Positions 1 through 12,090 of a stretch of 64,000 nucleotides of DNA are shown piece after piece (position 1 is the first letter of the stretch; every line of letters starts with the position of its first letter). The notes beneath the pieces are model-generated. The model was not told the origin of the DNA. It did not search any database and worked only from the letters and a program-made list of their open reading frames with translations. The stretch comes from Aquatica leii (Eukaryota > Arthropoda > Insecta > Coleoptera > Lampyridae): contig CM069432.1 in NCBI GenBank assembly GCA_035610365.1, forward strand, positions 127,916,255-127,980,254, in the 5' to 3' direction. Both the position numbers and the translations under genes were made by a program.

Positions 1-866
1 AAAAGGATGGTCTAAAAAGAATGGATTATCTTTTTCTGAAGAAAAAACAAAATGTCTTAATTTTACCAGAAAACGAATCTACAAAAACCCAAGTCTATTT
101 ATGAATAACTGCCCTCCTTAAATTTGTAAAGCAACACAGATATCTTGGTCTCTTTGATTTCTAAAACTACGTAGGTCCCCTATATAAAATATCTCTGCAA
201 AAAATGCCAACAAACATTACACTTAATAAAAACTATATGTCATAGTAGATGAGCTTCAACTGATAACACCATAATACAAATCGTAAACACTTTTGTAAGA
301 TCAAAAATGGATTATAGTTGCTTCGTATATCAAACCGCAAAACCTAATATATTAAAACCGTTAGATACAACCTGCAATAATGGTCTACGATACGTTACAG
401 ATGCTTTTCAAACTAGTCCTACCATTAGCATGTATTCAGAAACTGGACAATTTCCATTAAAATACAGGCGCACTTAGCTACTTTTAAACTATACGGCTTC
501 AATATTAGCTAACAAACAACATCCCAACTACATTAATATAACGTCTCCGAGATTTCAAAATCTCTACGCTAGCAAACAACATATTTCACCACCTTTTACC
601 ATTAGTGAGTATAAAACGCTAAAAACTTTGAAAATTAAATTTAAACACATTTTGCAAACTAACAACTTTAAATTTGCTTATCCCGTCTTCTAACATAAAC
701 CTAGAACTAGTACGTTTAAATAAAAGTGAAACTCCTCCTGGTACAATTAAACATACATTAGACCAAAGACGCGACCAGATGTGCTTTACCACATAATAAC
801 ATACACCAAACTTATAAGATCAACAAACAGTTCAATTTTTTGTGCAGAATTGTTTGCTATAATCAA
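1..866 (+). pseudogene. Jockey-like LINE, 3' part of reverse transcriptase and start of RNase H (5' piece)
   Basis: Translating across several frames gives the end of a jockey-clade reverse transcriptase. Visible pieces are W..KNGLSFSEEKTKCLNF near the start, RYLGL at about 140, a lVRSKmDY-type block near 300 and GLRYVTDAFQTSPTISMY..GQFPL near 390-465. This order is that of the RT thumb and post-RT region of jockey-like non-LTR elements. From about 830, SIFCAELFAII is the expected beginning of the RNase H domain. It is cut at 866 by a DNA transposon and resumes at 2604. Stops and frameshifts are frequent, so this is a dead copy, and the window edge truncates its 5' side. Family-level assignment is fairly sure; the exact clade is inferred. 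Confidence 0.75.
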
Positions 867-2603
867 CCCAACTAGCATTTTTAGTGATTGCGACGTGGCA
901 GCCACAGTCGTAGGAACTGTAAAGTGGCGTGCCACTAGTCACTACCACGTTACAGAAACAGTTCTATACCGTGGCTACCACCAAAATGGGGAACAAATAT
1001 TAGGTGGTCGTTACGTGATTACAACCATTTTATCACTTATAAAATAACATTACAGCTAGGTAAAATCCACGTTGCTGCCAAGTGGCGGCGTCGTGACCAT
1101 TAGTGGCCCTAAGCATTTCAGAAACTGTTTTAATGTACTTATATCTCTGTCCCATTTTTAATGTTGTTTACTTTCTCATCTACATCCCTTCTTTATTTTA
1201 CAAATGGACAACTAGGTTTACTTCGATCAAACTGTTTTAAGTTTCTGTGAACTACATAGTTATTATTGAATTTGTACAACATTCGCTAACAGAAAAAATT
1301 GCAACAAATGGAAGTTCACTGTTAAATGTAGAGATTACAGTTTGAAATATAACCATGTCCCAACAAAATTTTTTAGAAAAACAAAATTAAAAGTCCTTAA
1401 TATAAAATAAAAATTAAATAACTATACAATCCAAAATACATTTTAATAGTATTTACATTATAAATTTAATTATAATTCATTAATTTCTTACATTCAATGT
1501 GTTGTTAGTTATAAATTTTATATATTTAGAATAATTGTCAAATTTTGTGTTAATGGCGGCATAGAGATTGTTCATAAATTTGGCTGCTTAGAAATAAAGT
1601 AACTGTTAAGTGGCAAAAACTAACGATACCCACTTTTGAGTTACTTCCACCAAATACTTCTTCCACTCAATAAGTGACCAAGAGAAATAAGAAACATCCA
1701 ATCAGATTTCAGAACACTTAAAAGTGATTTTTAAAAGTTGGTGGCGACCACGTGAATTTTGTTGAACGGCCACTCAATAAAATTTACATGTTTTTACGTT
1801 CTTCTTCATAATAAAGTTGGATACATAAACTAACTAATTTATATTTTATTATCAACTTCATTTTATAACGTATAATTACAATCAATTAATTTGAACACTC
1901 ATAATAATATTGTTATCCAGCTTATACATTTCTAATTATTTTCACATTATGGATTATATGTGTTATTAAATGTAAAATTCCTAATAACTAACTTCACTTT
2001 ACGGATTAAACTTTTGATGTCTTCCTGGAAAGCAATTTTAGGCTAGACAGATTTATACCGAGCCGATTTGCATTGTAAGAAATAGGCCACTATTTAGTTA
2101 CTGTAATTTAAAAGTGGATAAAGTAAGTAAATGTCACTATGTAGTGGCTTTAATCTAAAATATCTCGTGAAACTCACTTATGGAAGTGGCTAAAACGTTA
2201 CAACAACGACAACATACCACTCGAGAGTACACCTACATTTTAGGTATATTTTAAGTTTCCAAAACGTGGCCAAAACTTTAACAGTCACTTTAAAGTGATT
2301 ATTACTTTAAAGTAAGATTTTAGTGATTCGATTTAGTGGTTGCCACTTTAATTTGCCACTCTAAAGTTAAAAAAACTTATAAGTGATTTTACTTAGTGAA
2401 AATAACGATGAAAAACTTTACATTTCACCACAAAGCTGCAGAACTCCAAAGTGGTTAAGAAAGGATGTATCCACGTAATTTCCACTATAAATCAAATATA
2501 TAAAGTTATAACTACAAAGAAGTTGCATATAAAGTGTTAAACACGTAATAATCACTAAACTAAAGTGGCAATATAAGTTATTCTCACTTTGATGCTACTT
2601 GGG
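867..2603. mobile_element. Non-autonomous DNA transposon with CCCAA TIRs, inserted in the jockey-like RNase H
   Basis: The left end reads CCCAACTAGCATTTTTAGTG (867-886). The reverse complement of the right end (2584-2603) reads CCCAAGTAGCATCAAAGTGA. These are imperfect terminal inverted repeats. Removing 867-2603 rejoins the LINE RNase H in frame (FAII then KALNCI), leaving at most a 2-bp AA duplication. The interior has no recognisable protein but is full of AGTGGC/GCCACT and AAAGTG motifs in both orientations, for example AGTGGCGTGCCACT near 925. Subterminal motif arrays and a 2-3 bp target duplication are known in CACTA-like (CMC) transposons, so that class is the best guess, not a demonstrated one. 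Confidence 0.7.
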
Positions 2604-3172
2604 AAAGCATTAAATTGTATAAATGGTAAACCTCTTAAATCAGCAGTGTTGTTAGTGGACTTCTTAAGTGCTTCACTCTCTCTTAATAAAATGTACAGCG
2701 ATAATCCATACGTCAAAGAAATTCAAAACCGTCTTGTACAGTTAAGCAGCGAAAATAAAAATATTATATTTATATGGATATCTTCTCACGTTGGTATACA
2801 ACAAAACAAAAAAAAACAGACCATTTAGCTGAATCAGCAACACACAACAAAGAACAATATACCAAAGATGCACTAAAGGCAAGATTGAAGAAAAAAGTTT
2901 CTTTAGCATGGAAGCAATACTGGAGAAACCTCACAAATAACCACCTTAGAATCATTCAAGACAAACCGATAAAATGGACACCCGGCGTTGAACTTAACCG
3001 CAAAGAAATATCAGTCATCACCAGATTGAGAATAGGACACACAAAGCTAACGCACGATTATCTATTAACTAAAAAAGTTAGACCAAACTGTACTGCATGT
3101 TACAACCAACCGTTAACTGTAACTCATATAATAACCAAATGTACTAAGTATAGCGATATTCGGCAAAGTTAA
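2604..3172 (+). pseudogene. Jockey-like LINE, RNase H and C-terminal tail (3' piece)
   Basis: This continues the LINE interrupted at 866. KALNCINGKPLKSAVLLVDF and WISSHVGI (about 2776-2800) fit the DSlsAL and WiPSHvGI blocks of LINE RNase H; the usual catalytic Asp context is altered (VDFLSA). A slip in the A-run near 2808-2818 shifts the frame. The second frame then gives LAESATHN and a tail with VITRLRIGHTKLTHDYLL, C..C and LTVTHIITKC, the typical jockey carboxy-terminal zinc-knuckle-like segment. It ends at a stop at 3170. It is inactive. Confidence 0.78.
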
Positions 3173-3661
3173 TAACTAAACAATATTACATTAAAAGTTA
3201 TTTTGTGCAAGTACATTGATAAACTACTATGTTACTGTAAAAAAACACACCTGTTAGGTTTATTATAGTACCTATAGTTATAGTTTTTACATAAATAATC
3301 AAATTTAGTTAGTTATAAAGCCAATGACTTAGCGGTTATAGATATTCCTTTTCCTTAAATAATAAAATAAAATTTCAAGTTTTAATAGAAACAGTTGTAT
3401 TATAGTAAAAATAAAAGCAGTTAGTATTGTTCCAATGCCATTGCAATATTACAACAACAAAAAACTTGAATCAAAATTAGTAAAAAATCATTTAATTTTA
3501 ATTACAACTTTTATAAATTATTTGTACTAGTTATTTTTAAATTTTAAATAAGTTGCCTTAAAGTTTTATCATATTTCTTTTCTTTTTTTTTGTTATTATT
3601 AAAGAAAATTATAAGCTAAAATTTAAAATTTTGAAATTTCATACTGTGTTTTAAAATGGTA
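3173..3661. other. AT-rich stretch, no feature seen
   Basis: Presumably the 3' untranslated region of the jockey-like element followed by unique AT-rich DNA. I see no coding or structural signal. Confidence 0.4.
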
Positions 3662-4942
3662 CCCAGTAAACACGGATTGAAATTGTTACAGTCACAAAAT
3701 TAAAACAATTGTTTCATAACGTTGTTTCGGGTTAGTTCCATTTTTATATTATTTACATGTAACTGACAGTGAATACATTGAAAAAGTTCCGATTTTTCAC
3801 AATCAGTTTTAAACCGTTTCAGTACTAGCAATTTTTTCCCATAATCAGCAAACGTCTAAAAACTAATTTATTAAAACCGAATATTTTTTGAATAACTAGA
3901 ATTGTTTGAAGATCGATTAAATAAGATTGAATTATTTTCAAAACAGTGGAATCGTTCTTGTAAAAACGAGTACTTTGTGATTAGTCAGCATTAGTCGTTG
4001 CTATACTTTTGATTACTGTCGTCAACGCTTGCGCTGCAAATTGATATCTTTTCACTTGTTCGGTGGTAGTTTGATAAGTGATGCTGTGTATCTACAATTA
4101 CAAAATGGAACAATAAACGATAAGTCGAAATATTTTATTATAATCCATTAATGTAATCAATATTATTATCATTTCTGTTCTTTATGTATCATGTTTTAAT
4201 TTGTATTAAAAAAATGTAAATTAACACACATGGTTGCGTTAAGGTAGATTATTGCGTAAATCTGATGATACTTTAGGATTTATAATTACAGTTCAATTCC
4301 TCAAGTTTTCTATACGATTATGTATAGCTAAAGGTATTCACAGTGTTTTTATAACTTTCTTATGATTGCTAAATTGATATTTATATTAAGTTTGTTGTTT
4401 TTGATTAAAAAAATGCAATTAATTTTGTGTAACTCTATGATTATGTATGTATATAAATGAAATATTTATTTCTATGTTACAGATGCGGTTAAAAGTTGCT
4501 ACCCAACAGTAACTGATGCAGTTTTTGAGACTTCCGTGAAAAGACCACATCAAAGAAAGTTGCAATATGTAAAAAAGTCAATGTGATATTGTATTTCAAA
4601 ATATTTATTGTGCAATAAAATTTGAAACGTGCATTCAAAAATGTATTATTATATTATTGAAACTGTTTAAGTACATTATTGAAACAAGAAAATCATATAT
4701 TTATTGATCATTTAGTATCAGTTCAAGAACGAAGCTTTTAAAACGTAAACCGAATGCAACATTTATTTTGCAACAGATTTGAATTTAAAATACCGAAACT
4801 ATACTGATTCAAATAAGTGAAACAGCGATGGACTTATAGCTGTTTTATTGCAGTTAAGTTTCTTTTATGTTTGAAACAAGAGTGAATCATAAATTTTTTG
4901 TTTTGAAACTGTTACTAAACATTATCAATTTTGTGTTTACTG
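3662..4942 (+). repeat. 1.3-kb CCCAGTAAACAC repeat, copy A
   Basis: It starts CCCAGTAAACAC and ends GTGTTTACTG, so the termini are short inverted repeats. The whole segment is matched, reverse-complemented, at 60,731-62,048. Landmarks shared with copy B are a poly-pyrimidine to CATGGTTGCGTTAA block near 4175-4245, a block with AAAAGTTGCTACCCAACAGT near 4490 and CAGCGATGGACTTATAG near 4823. No ORF of note. Probably a non-autonomous DNA transposon; I could not define a target duplication or a family. Confidence 0.65.
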
Positions 4943-7900
4943 ATATTGTATAATGAGTAAATAATAGTTGTCATTGCCAATTAGTATGAAAATTTGTACA
5001 AGTTGGCAATACACATTCCTTACGAATTATTTACTATACTTTTTCTACGACTTCATATTTAATTAGTAATCAAAGTTAAACAGAATTTTACGAAAAAAAT
5101 AACACAGAAAATTAATAAACTAATTTAAAAATTTGTGTGGGTTACACCTAAAATGACAATTAAAAAATTATGTCAAAACTTGTATTTATTTTAAATCAAC
5201 TTGTCAGCGTCTATCCTACAAGTTATGTGTTACTATTATTTAATTCTTGTCTTTTAGATACTCATCTCTAGTTAGAGAAATGGTAAGTATAATTTACTTA
5301 CTCTAAATACATGCAATTTTAGTTAACTTTAAATAATTTAGTATTTGGATTTTTTTTAATATATTAATTTGAAGCAAAACTTAATATGAATAAACTGGAT
5401 TAGTTTAAAAAGTATTAATGATTCAATGACAAGAATTTGATTTTGCAGCCAGTAAATAAAAGAAATCTATTCATGCCGAAGCCTGAATCGTTAACAATGT
5501 CGTCAAGTTCCGACAAATGTTGATATGTAATTGTTTCTCCTAGAAGGTTTAACCGAATAACATGTGGATGTGATTTACAAAGCAAATAAGGTAAATTTGT
5601 AAATGTTTAAAGATAATTTGTAATTATAACAGGTGTTATTCTTAGGAATAAAACTTTACTAACTTAGAAGTTAATAAGAATTTCGCCGTTAAAAAATTGA
5701 AAAATTTTTTTAGAAAATGCAAATGGATCTAGTATGTTGCAATACTCGTTACTGCAATATTAGTTTAAATATGAGAAATGAATTGTTAACAAACACATTG
5801 TAAAAGGAAACAAGTGATTCAGTGCTTTGCTTATAATTGCATCTTAATATATAATTTTTTCAATGTATAAACCAGTGGTCATTAGTCTTGTCATAATTGA
5901 TTGTATTTATGTTTATGTGGTGTTATTTATTATAACGTAAGTCGTAAGTGTTTGTGATTAAATTTTATAAAGATAAAGGTAGCGGCAATGTGCGAATAAA
6001 TTATTTTTATAAGATTATAATATAGTATGTAGTAAAAGTATACATAAATAAATACTTATGAAAACTAAATTAATATAAGGATAAATAACAAACACATATC
6101 AAGCATGTGCAGAACAAACATTTTGGTATCTTGCAACTATCGATAAACGCCAAACGATAATTGGTTATTTCTGAATTGTCATGCAGTTTAAAAAACTGAT
6201 AAATGTTTTAATAAATCTTAATTTATAAAATAAGTAATTTGATTTGAAGGGTTAGATTACTTAATCTGTTCAGAACACTGCAAAAGTCCGATAAATTACT
6301 GTTAACATTTTCTTCCCATCAAAAGAAAACCCTGCAAGAAAACAAGTAGTTAGGTAGCAAATTAGAAGTTTTTATTTATTCTAATTACCTTGTACTTGTA
6401 AAATATATTTACCTTTCATTACAAGAAAGTCACCACTAAACGTCAACGTTTACGAATATAACCTATAATATGTAATTTATAAAACACTCGTTTTACGCTA
6501 TAAAACTAATGCAATGCCTTCTACATGAAATCAATAATTTTGTTTTCAAATTTTATAATTTGTAAAAGTCTTTTAAATTATGTTTTCATAATTAATTATG
6601 CTGTACGTTAATAGGTTTGTGTTGTACGGAAATGATTTTGACCTGTACAGAAATAAAATTTGACAGTTACAATGCACAACGTTGCCTAATTGCAATTAAA
6701 CATACAATGTATCGTATTATCTGGTAGTCCTAGAAAAAATGTTATTACATTTTTATTTTTATTTAATCTATTTGCTTTATAAACAATTAGTAAATACCTG
6801 GTAAATTTTAATTAAGATTATTTTTATAAAAGTAAAACAAAATGTAATGCTTACAAAATAATTATTAAAAAGCAATTTAATATTGTTTAATTTGGATAAT
6901 GTGAACAACGTACAATGCCTAAATATTTGTTAACACTTTTTAATTGTTTTTTTATTAAACAAGAGTAAATGTATTTTCTTTGCCTGTTATTGTTATTAAT
7001 AGATACTTAGTAAAACTGGTTTAATAACTTTTTACTTAATAACTATCTTTAATTGTATGTTAAAATAGAATTAATGTTGTTGTGCTTATCCCATAACAAA
7101 ATTTAATTAATTAATTTTATTAACTCCAAATACTTGAAGATAGTATAAGTAACAATTTATGTTTATGTTGTAATGTAGACAAATAAAAAACTTTATAAAA
7201 TAATTTTACAGACTAAATTACAGCTGATGTCTAAGCATAATAATAAATATAGTATCAATACAAAAAACTTTAAAAAACTTTCAGATTCCAAAGAAGATGA
7301 TTTGCAAATATAACTTAATGCATTTCTAATGGTAAATGTTACGCATCATATGCTACCAATTCAAAACAAATTCTATAAATACGTATTCAAATGAACTTTT
7401 TATTGAAAATATAATGTTTTTTAGTATTTATTTACTTACTATAAACACAAGAAAACAATTTTTTTTCCACTACTAGTTGTATACGCTTGCATTATTACGT
7501 ATAATAGAAGGCCGTGAAGTTGTACCTTTTTAAGCGCAGGTAAATAATATTTCATTATTAACTAGTAGTTAATAATGAACATATTTACATTTTCTGATAA
7601 TACTACAACAGTTTCAAAGAAAAAAAGTTTACCAAACTGCGTACCAAGAGCAAGAGATTTTATTTAACGCTAATTTAAGTTTTCAAATCGCTCAATTAAT
7701 AAATCAATTTGATTTTAAAAAGTAAGTTATTTGAAGTTCGCCCTTAATTAAATGTGAATATTATTGAGTTAAATATGTTTTAGATATAATCAATGCTTAA
7801 AATGATAATGTTTTTAAACAATTTAAACAACTTTAGCAATAAAAACTTACGTTATCTGTTTATTTTTGTGTTTTAAATCACAATTAAGAATTACGTCAAA

Positions 7901-8048
7901 ATTAATTCTATTAAACTAATGACAATTGTCAGAATTACTGACTTGATTTTTAATTTAAAATTAATATCTTAAATTTTAAATTTGATTTAGTAACAGGTAG
8001 AAAGGTTTTAATAATTCTAGTAGTGGAAAAAATTGTATATATCACACG
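4943..8048. other. AT-rich DNA, nothing recognised
   Basis: About 3.1 kb of strongly AT-rich sequence without long ORFs, terminal repeats or RNA genes that I can support. Confidence 0.4.
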
Positions 8049-8147
8049 GTTGAGAAGTTCATTATAACCTGCGCGATTTATATCCCTCGACGCTTCACGT
8101 CTCGCGATATAATCTATCGCTTAGGTTATAATGATGCACTTCTCAAC
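8049..8147. repeat. 99-bp near-perfect palindrome (hairpin)
   Basis: GTTGAGAAGT at 8049 is mirrored by ACTTCTCAAC ending at 8147. The pairing continues inward through ATTATAACCT/AGGTTATAAT and CGCGAT-TATATC/GATATAAT-ATCGCG to a loop around CTCGACGCTTCACGTC. The centre is GC-richer than the surroundings. It could be a short foldback element; no family is known to me. Confidence 0.7.
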
Positions 8148-9700
8148 TTTGATATATAATATACTATTATATTATAATACTGCAATTGTTTATTATTATT
8201 TATGCCTTCAACATTAATTAATTTAAAAATAAAATATCTAAACAATTTTATTTGTTAACTAAAACTAAACATAAGTAATTTAGTGTAATCTTAATGCTTA
8301 ATTTATGTTTATATGTATTTTATTGTATGCACATTTAAAAAAAATAAGATTGTATACAAATATTTTTACGAAATATATAAGTGAAAGGCTTTAAAGTAAT
8401 CAATTATTTATAATTAGCTATTACACAAACTTAAAAAAATATTGTTTTTTTTTTAATTTATAACGTAAGTATTTTTTAAAACGATTTTATTTTATATAAA
8501 TATAATTACTAGCCGTTCTTAATTAAGCATTTTAAATGTTTTTTTAAAAATCATATAATCTATGATTTTTTAAATTTATAGTAATAATATAGTTATATTA
8601 TTCATAAAAACAATTTCATGTGTTAGAGTTACATTCTTTACATCAAATTTACACAATCTTATAGTTTATTTAAAGTAAAAACTAGGTATGTTTAATAGAA
8701 AACTCACTTAAGTTCTTCTTTAAAGTAAAATACCAAATATCACTAAAATAGATATAAAGTAATAAAATAAAGTTAAATACTAAAACAGGTTTTTGAATTT
8801 CAAATTAATTTAAGAAAGTGGTAAATTTAAGTATCCGATGGTAAGTTACTTTACGGATATAATCTCGATTTATACACAAATACAAACATCTATTTCTGTT
8901 TGTATCTTGACTTGTCAACAGTAACTTACAACCAAAAGCATGCTTATTTTTCGTTTATTTCTGTATACAAACATTTAAAGAATTATATTTCTAATTACAC
9001 ATTCTAAAAAACAATATGGTTTCTAATCTTTAATTTTTGATTTGCCATTTTATATAATGAAGTTAAAAATAACGGTAAAAACAAAATTTTTAAACAACTC
9101 ATTTTATATACCAAAAATTAAAAAAAAAGGATCTAAAAGTTATATTTATTTTAAAAAAATTTAAAGTTTACAATGTTTTGTAATTCAAACTATAGATAAT
9201 CATATATAGCTGATAATAAACTTCTTGTGTAGGGACTGTTTCTAATAGTTACTAGGTATGTTTCAAAAAGTGTAAAAATATGCTAAATAGCAAAAACAGA
9301 AGTTGCCAAATAAATAGGTACAAACAGGATTTGCCAAAAATAGTAATTTGTTACGTTTACTTACAATTTTGATAATAAAACCAAAAACAATCAAAATATA
9401 AATGACGTTTCTAGTTTAACAAATAACCGTCGACAAACTAAATTTTAAAAATGAGATTTAATACATTTTTCATCTATTTTCTACGTAAAATTGTAGAAAA
9501 TTATTTTCTACGTGTAAATACTTATTGTTGATTAAAACATTTTGTTATAAACGGTATTTTTTTTGTTCATTTGCAATTTTTTTATTTTAACTTTGTGACA
9601 GTTTGCCAAAGTTTTTTTTTAATTTTTAATGCAATTTTTATAATATATAAACTTATTATTAAGTTAAATTATTTTAATTATTAGTTTTTTTTACGTTTTC
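8148..9700. other. AT-rich DNA, nothing recognised
   Basis: Very AT-rich sequence with no coding signal. A short local inverted pair occurs near 9480-9512 (TTTTCTACGTAAAATTGTAG and its partner). Confidence 0.35.
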
Positions 9701-9790
9701 GTTTAGGATGGGCATAAAAACTACTCAAATTTACATTATCGCAACGTTTCGTGTACAAAGTGTACACTTCTTTAGGCTAACGGAAAATTA
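9700..9790 (-). repeat. PLE-type tail relic with decayed hammerhead motif
   Basis: On the minus strand the sequence gives GTGTAC-ACTTT-GTACAC-GAAACGTTGC, the right half of a hammerhead core with a 6-bp stem II. The expected CTGATGA is degraded to CTAAAGA. Downstream, TGAGTAGTTTTTATGCCCATCC resembles the tails at 40.73 kb and 63.13 kb. A relic, not functional. Confidence 0.5.
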
Positions 9791-11829
9791 AGTGAGTGAA
9801 TCCGGTAGGGAAACAATCAAACATTAAATAAACAAAAATATTGTTGAAACAAGTTAAAAAACTAACATTATCTAATAAATAACATATACAAGTTAACACA
9901 TTGACGAACAGAATTCTGTTTTGGATTTTGTTTGTTTGTATTTAACTTTTTTGCGAGAAAAATGTCTAAGCAAAAACAGTGCTAACTAATAATTACTTTT
10001 ACTAATATCAATTTAAAAAAAGGGTGTTTTTCAACAAGACTAAATTTTTAAACATATTAGATATTATTATTAATTATTAACTTTTATTTTGAATACAATT
10101 TTAAATGTTTAAACTTTTTAACTTTAAACATGTATAATTTTATCTTTTTTTTAACGTTTTCTTCTAGTTCAATGCACTACAATTACTAATTTGTAGCTTA
10201 AAGAATTACAAAAATTTGTTTAGACAATAGTAAAACTAAAAGAATTAAAGTTATACATTCCTAATAAAAAGTTAATTATAATTAAATTCATACAACTAGG
10301 TTTGTTATTATTTAAAAAAAAATATCTAGTTTAAACACAGCATACACAGTGCCAATAAATAATAGGCAAATATTAAAAAAAAATATAAATCATTTTAAAT
10401 TTTAAATTATAGAGACTTAATGCACGTAGCAAATTAAATACAATTTAAATACATTATACGTTAATTACATTAATGTTTATTATATACCTACATTTTAAAT
10501 TTATTTTACTTAATTAAAGATGTTTGTTTTATGAGTATAAACCGAGGTATAAACTTAAATAATTAGAGCACTGTGCTACTAGTTATATCCAATTTAATAT
10601 TCGTGCACAAATTTTCTCTAAAATTATGTTTGTTTTAACAAAAGCGTTACAACTGTTGCATAAAAACAACAAAAAACATTTGTAACTATACTTTGTGTGA
10701 CACTTGATTACTTCCATATATTTTAGTTAAAAGGTTTTCTAAACTTGGCCAAACAATAAAAGAAAATGTTTAACAAATAATCGTACATTCAAACAATGCA
10801 AACAAATAACTTTTTACAACGTTAGATAAAATACATCATTTAATAAGATTTAATTAGAAAAAATTGAACAAATATACTTAAGTTAAAAAGTATACAAAAA
10901 GTTTATTTTTAACATTATCTGAATCAGTAAGAAACAACGTTGAACGTTTGTAAAAATGTAAGAAAAGTGTATGCATAAAATGACAATAAATGATAAATGT
11001 TTACAGTAAAAGCTACTTGACACGTGCTAAAATAACAGACAAAGAACCACTTTATGTATAATTTTATAATTTATTGTGTAAACGTAAAAGCAAAACCGAT
11101 CTACCTATTATAACACAATGTGTGTTAATGACAAAATTTAGAAATAAAGACTAAATATTTTTAAATACGTGTTATTTGTATGTATGTGTAAATGAATAGT
11201 TTCAGATCTCAATAACTTGATACAGCGCATCAAGCAAACAAGTTCTCTCAAAAATATGTGAACTGAATTTAAAAATGTTTGGTGGCAAATTAACAGGTAT
11301 TCTTGTCGGTAAAAGTTTTAATTTGGATTGGTACTCGTGTTTACGTTTACAAATCATTGTATCACTAATCTTCAATTTTTGGCTTTATTTATCTTTGTTA
11401 AGTAGTTTTACTTTTGTTCTTACAATTGTGCATCTTTTTGTTAAAAGGTAAGTCGAATATACTTCTAATTGCATTCTTACCTAACCTTATTATCTACATT
11501 CATTTTGGTTTGCATTAATTTAATTTTGTGTAGTTTTTACGCTTATTATTTTGTTACATTAACATCAACTTAAAGAGTATTACTTATTTTCAACATTTAA
11601 ATTATAGAAGCTAGTAAATCAAAAAAGATTATTTATGTCAAAGCAAAAAACGTTATTAAAACCATCATAGACTTATTCGACAAACAAAAAACTGCTGGTG
11701 TGTGGTAATTTTCTTTAAAGGAAGCTACCTAACTAACCGCGGCTACAACTAAAAAATTGACAAGTTACATAAAAGAAATTAGGTAAATTTGTAACTATTT
11801 ATATAATGTTAATAGATAATAAATCTTTT
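9791..11829. other. AT-rich DNA, nothing recognised
   Basis: No supported gene, repeat boundary or RNA. A-runs and TTTAAA-rich stretches dominate. Confidence 0.35.
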
Positions 11830-12090
11830 CATTATGTGTGAAGCTTTACACGCTAAGTATAAAATATTAAAATCTACTTTAAAGAAACATAGAAGTGGTA
11901 ATTCTAACAAAATTGTTTTTAGTTCTGAAATGCAAGAGAAAGTAGATTTCTGTCTTGGATCACATACTTAAAGAAAATCCTAATATTAGATTGACTTTAA
12001 ATATAAAAGATGACATGATCAAAGAAAAATGTTAATGGAATGCAATAGCATTGCAGCTTGGCGATGTCGCTATCTTAAGAAAATTACAAG
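11830..12090 (+). pseudogene. Possible transposase N-terminal relic
   Basis: In two frames this gives LHAKYKILKSTLKKHRSGNS..IVFSSEMQEKV, which resembles the N-terminal helix-turn-helix area of pogo/jerky-like transposases. It is followed by LKENPNIRL..IKDDMIKEK..WNAIALQLGD, which looks more like a MADF-type W..IA..LG block. The signal is short and broken by stops. It could be the N-terminus of the pogo-like gene at 14 kb, separated by an insertion, or an unrelated relic. Low certainty. Confidence 0.25.

Noticed and set aside
781-1047. 88-codon plus-strand frame
   Set aside because: Only the piece before 867 is LINE protein; the rest is read-through into the inserted DNA transposon.
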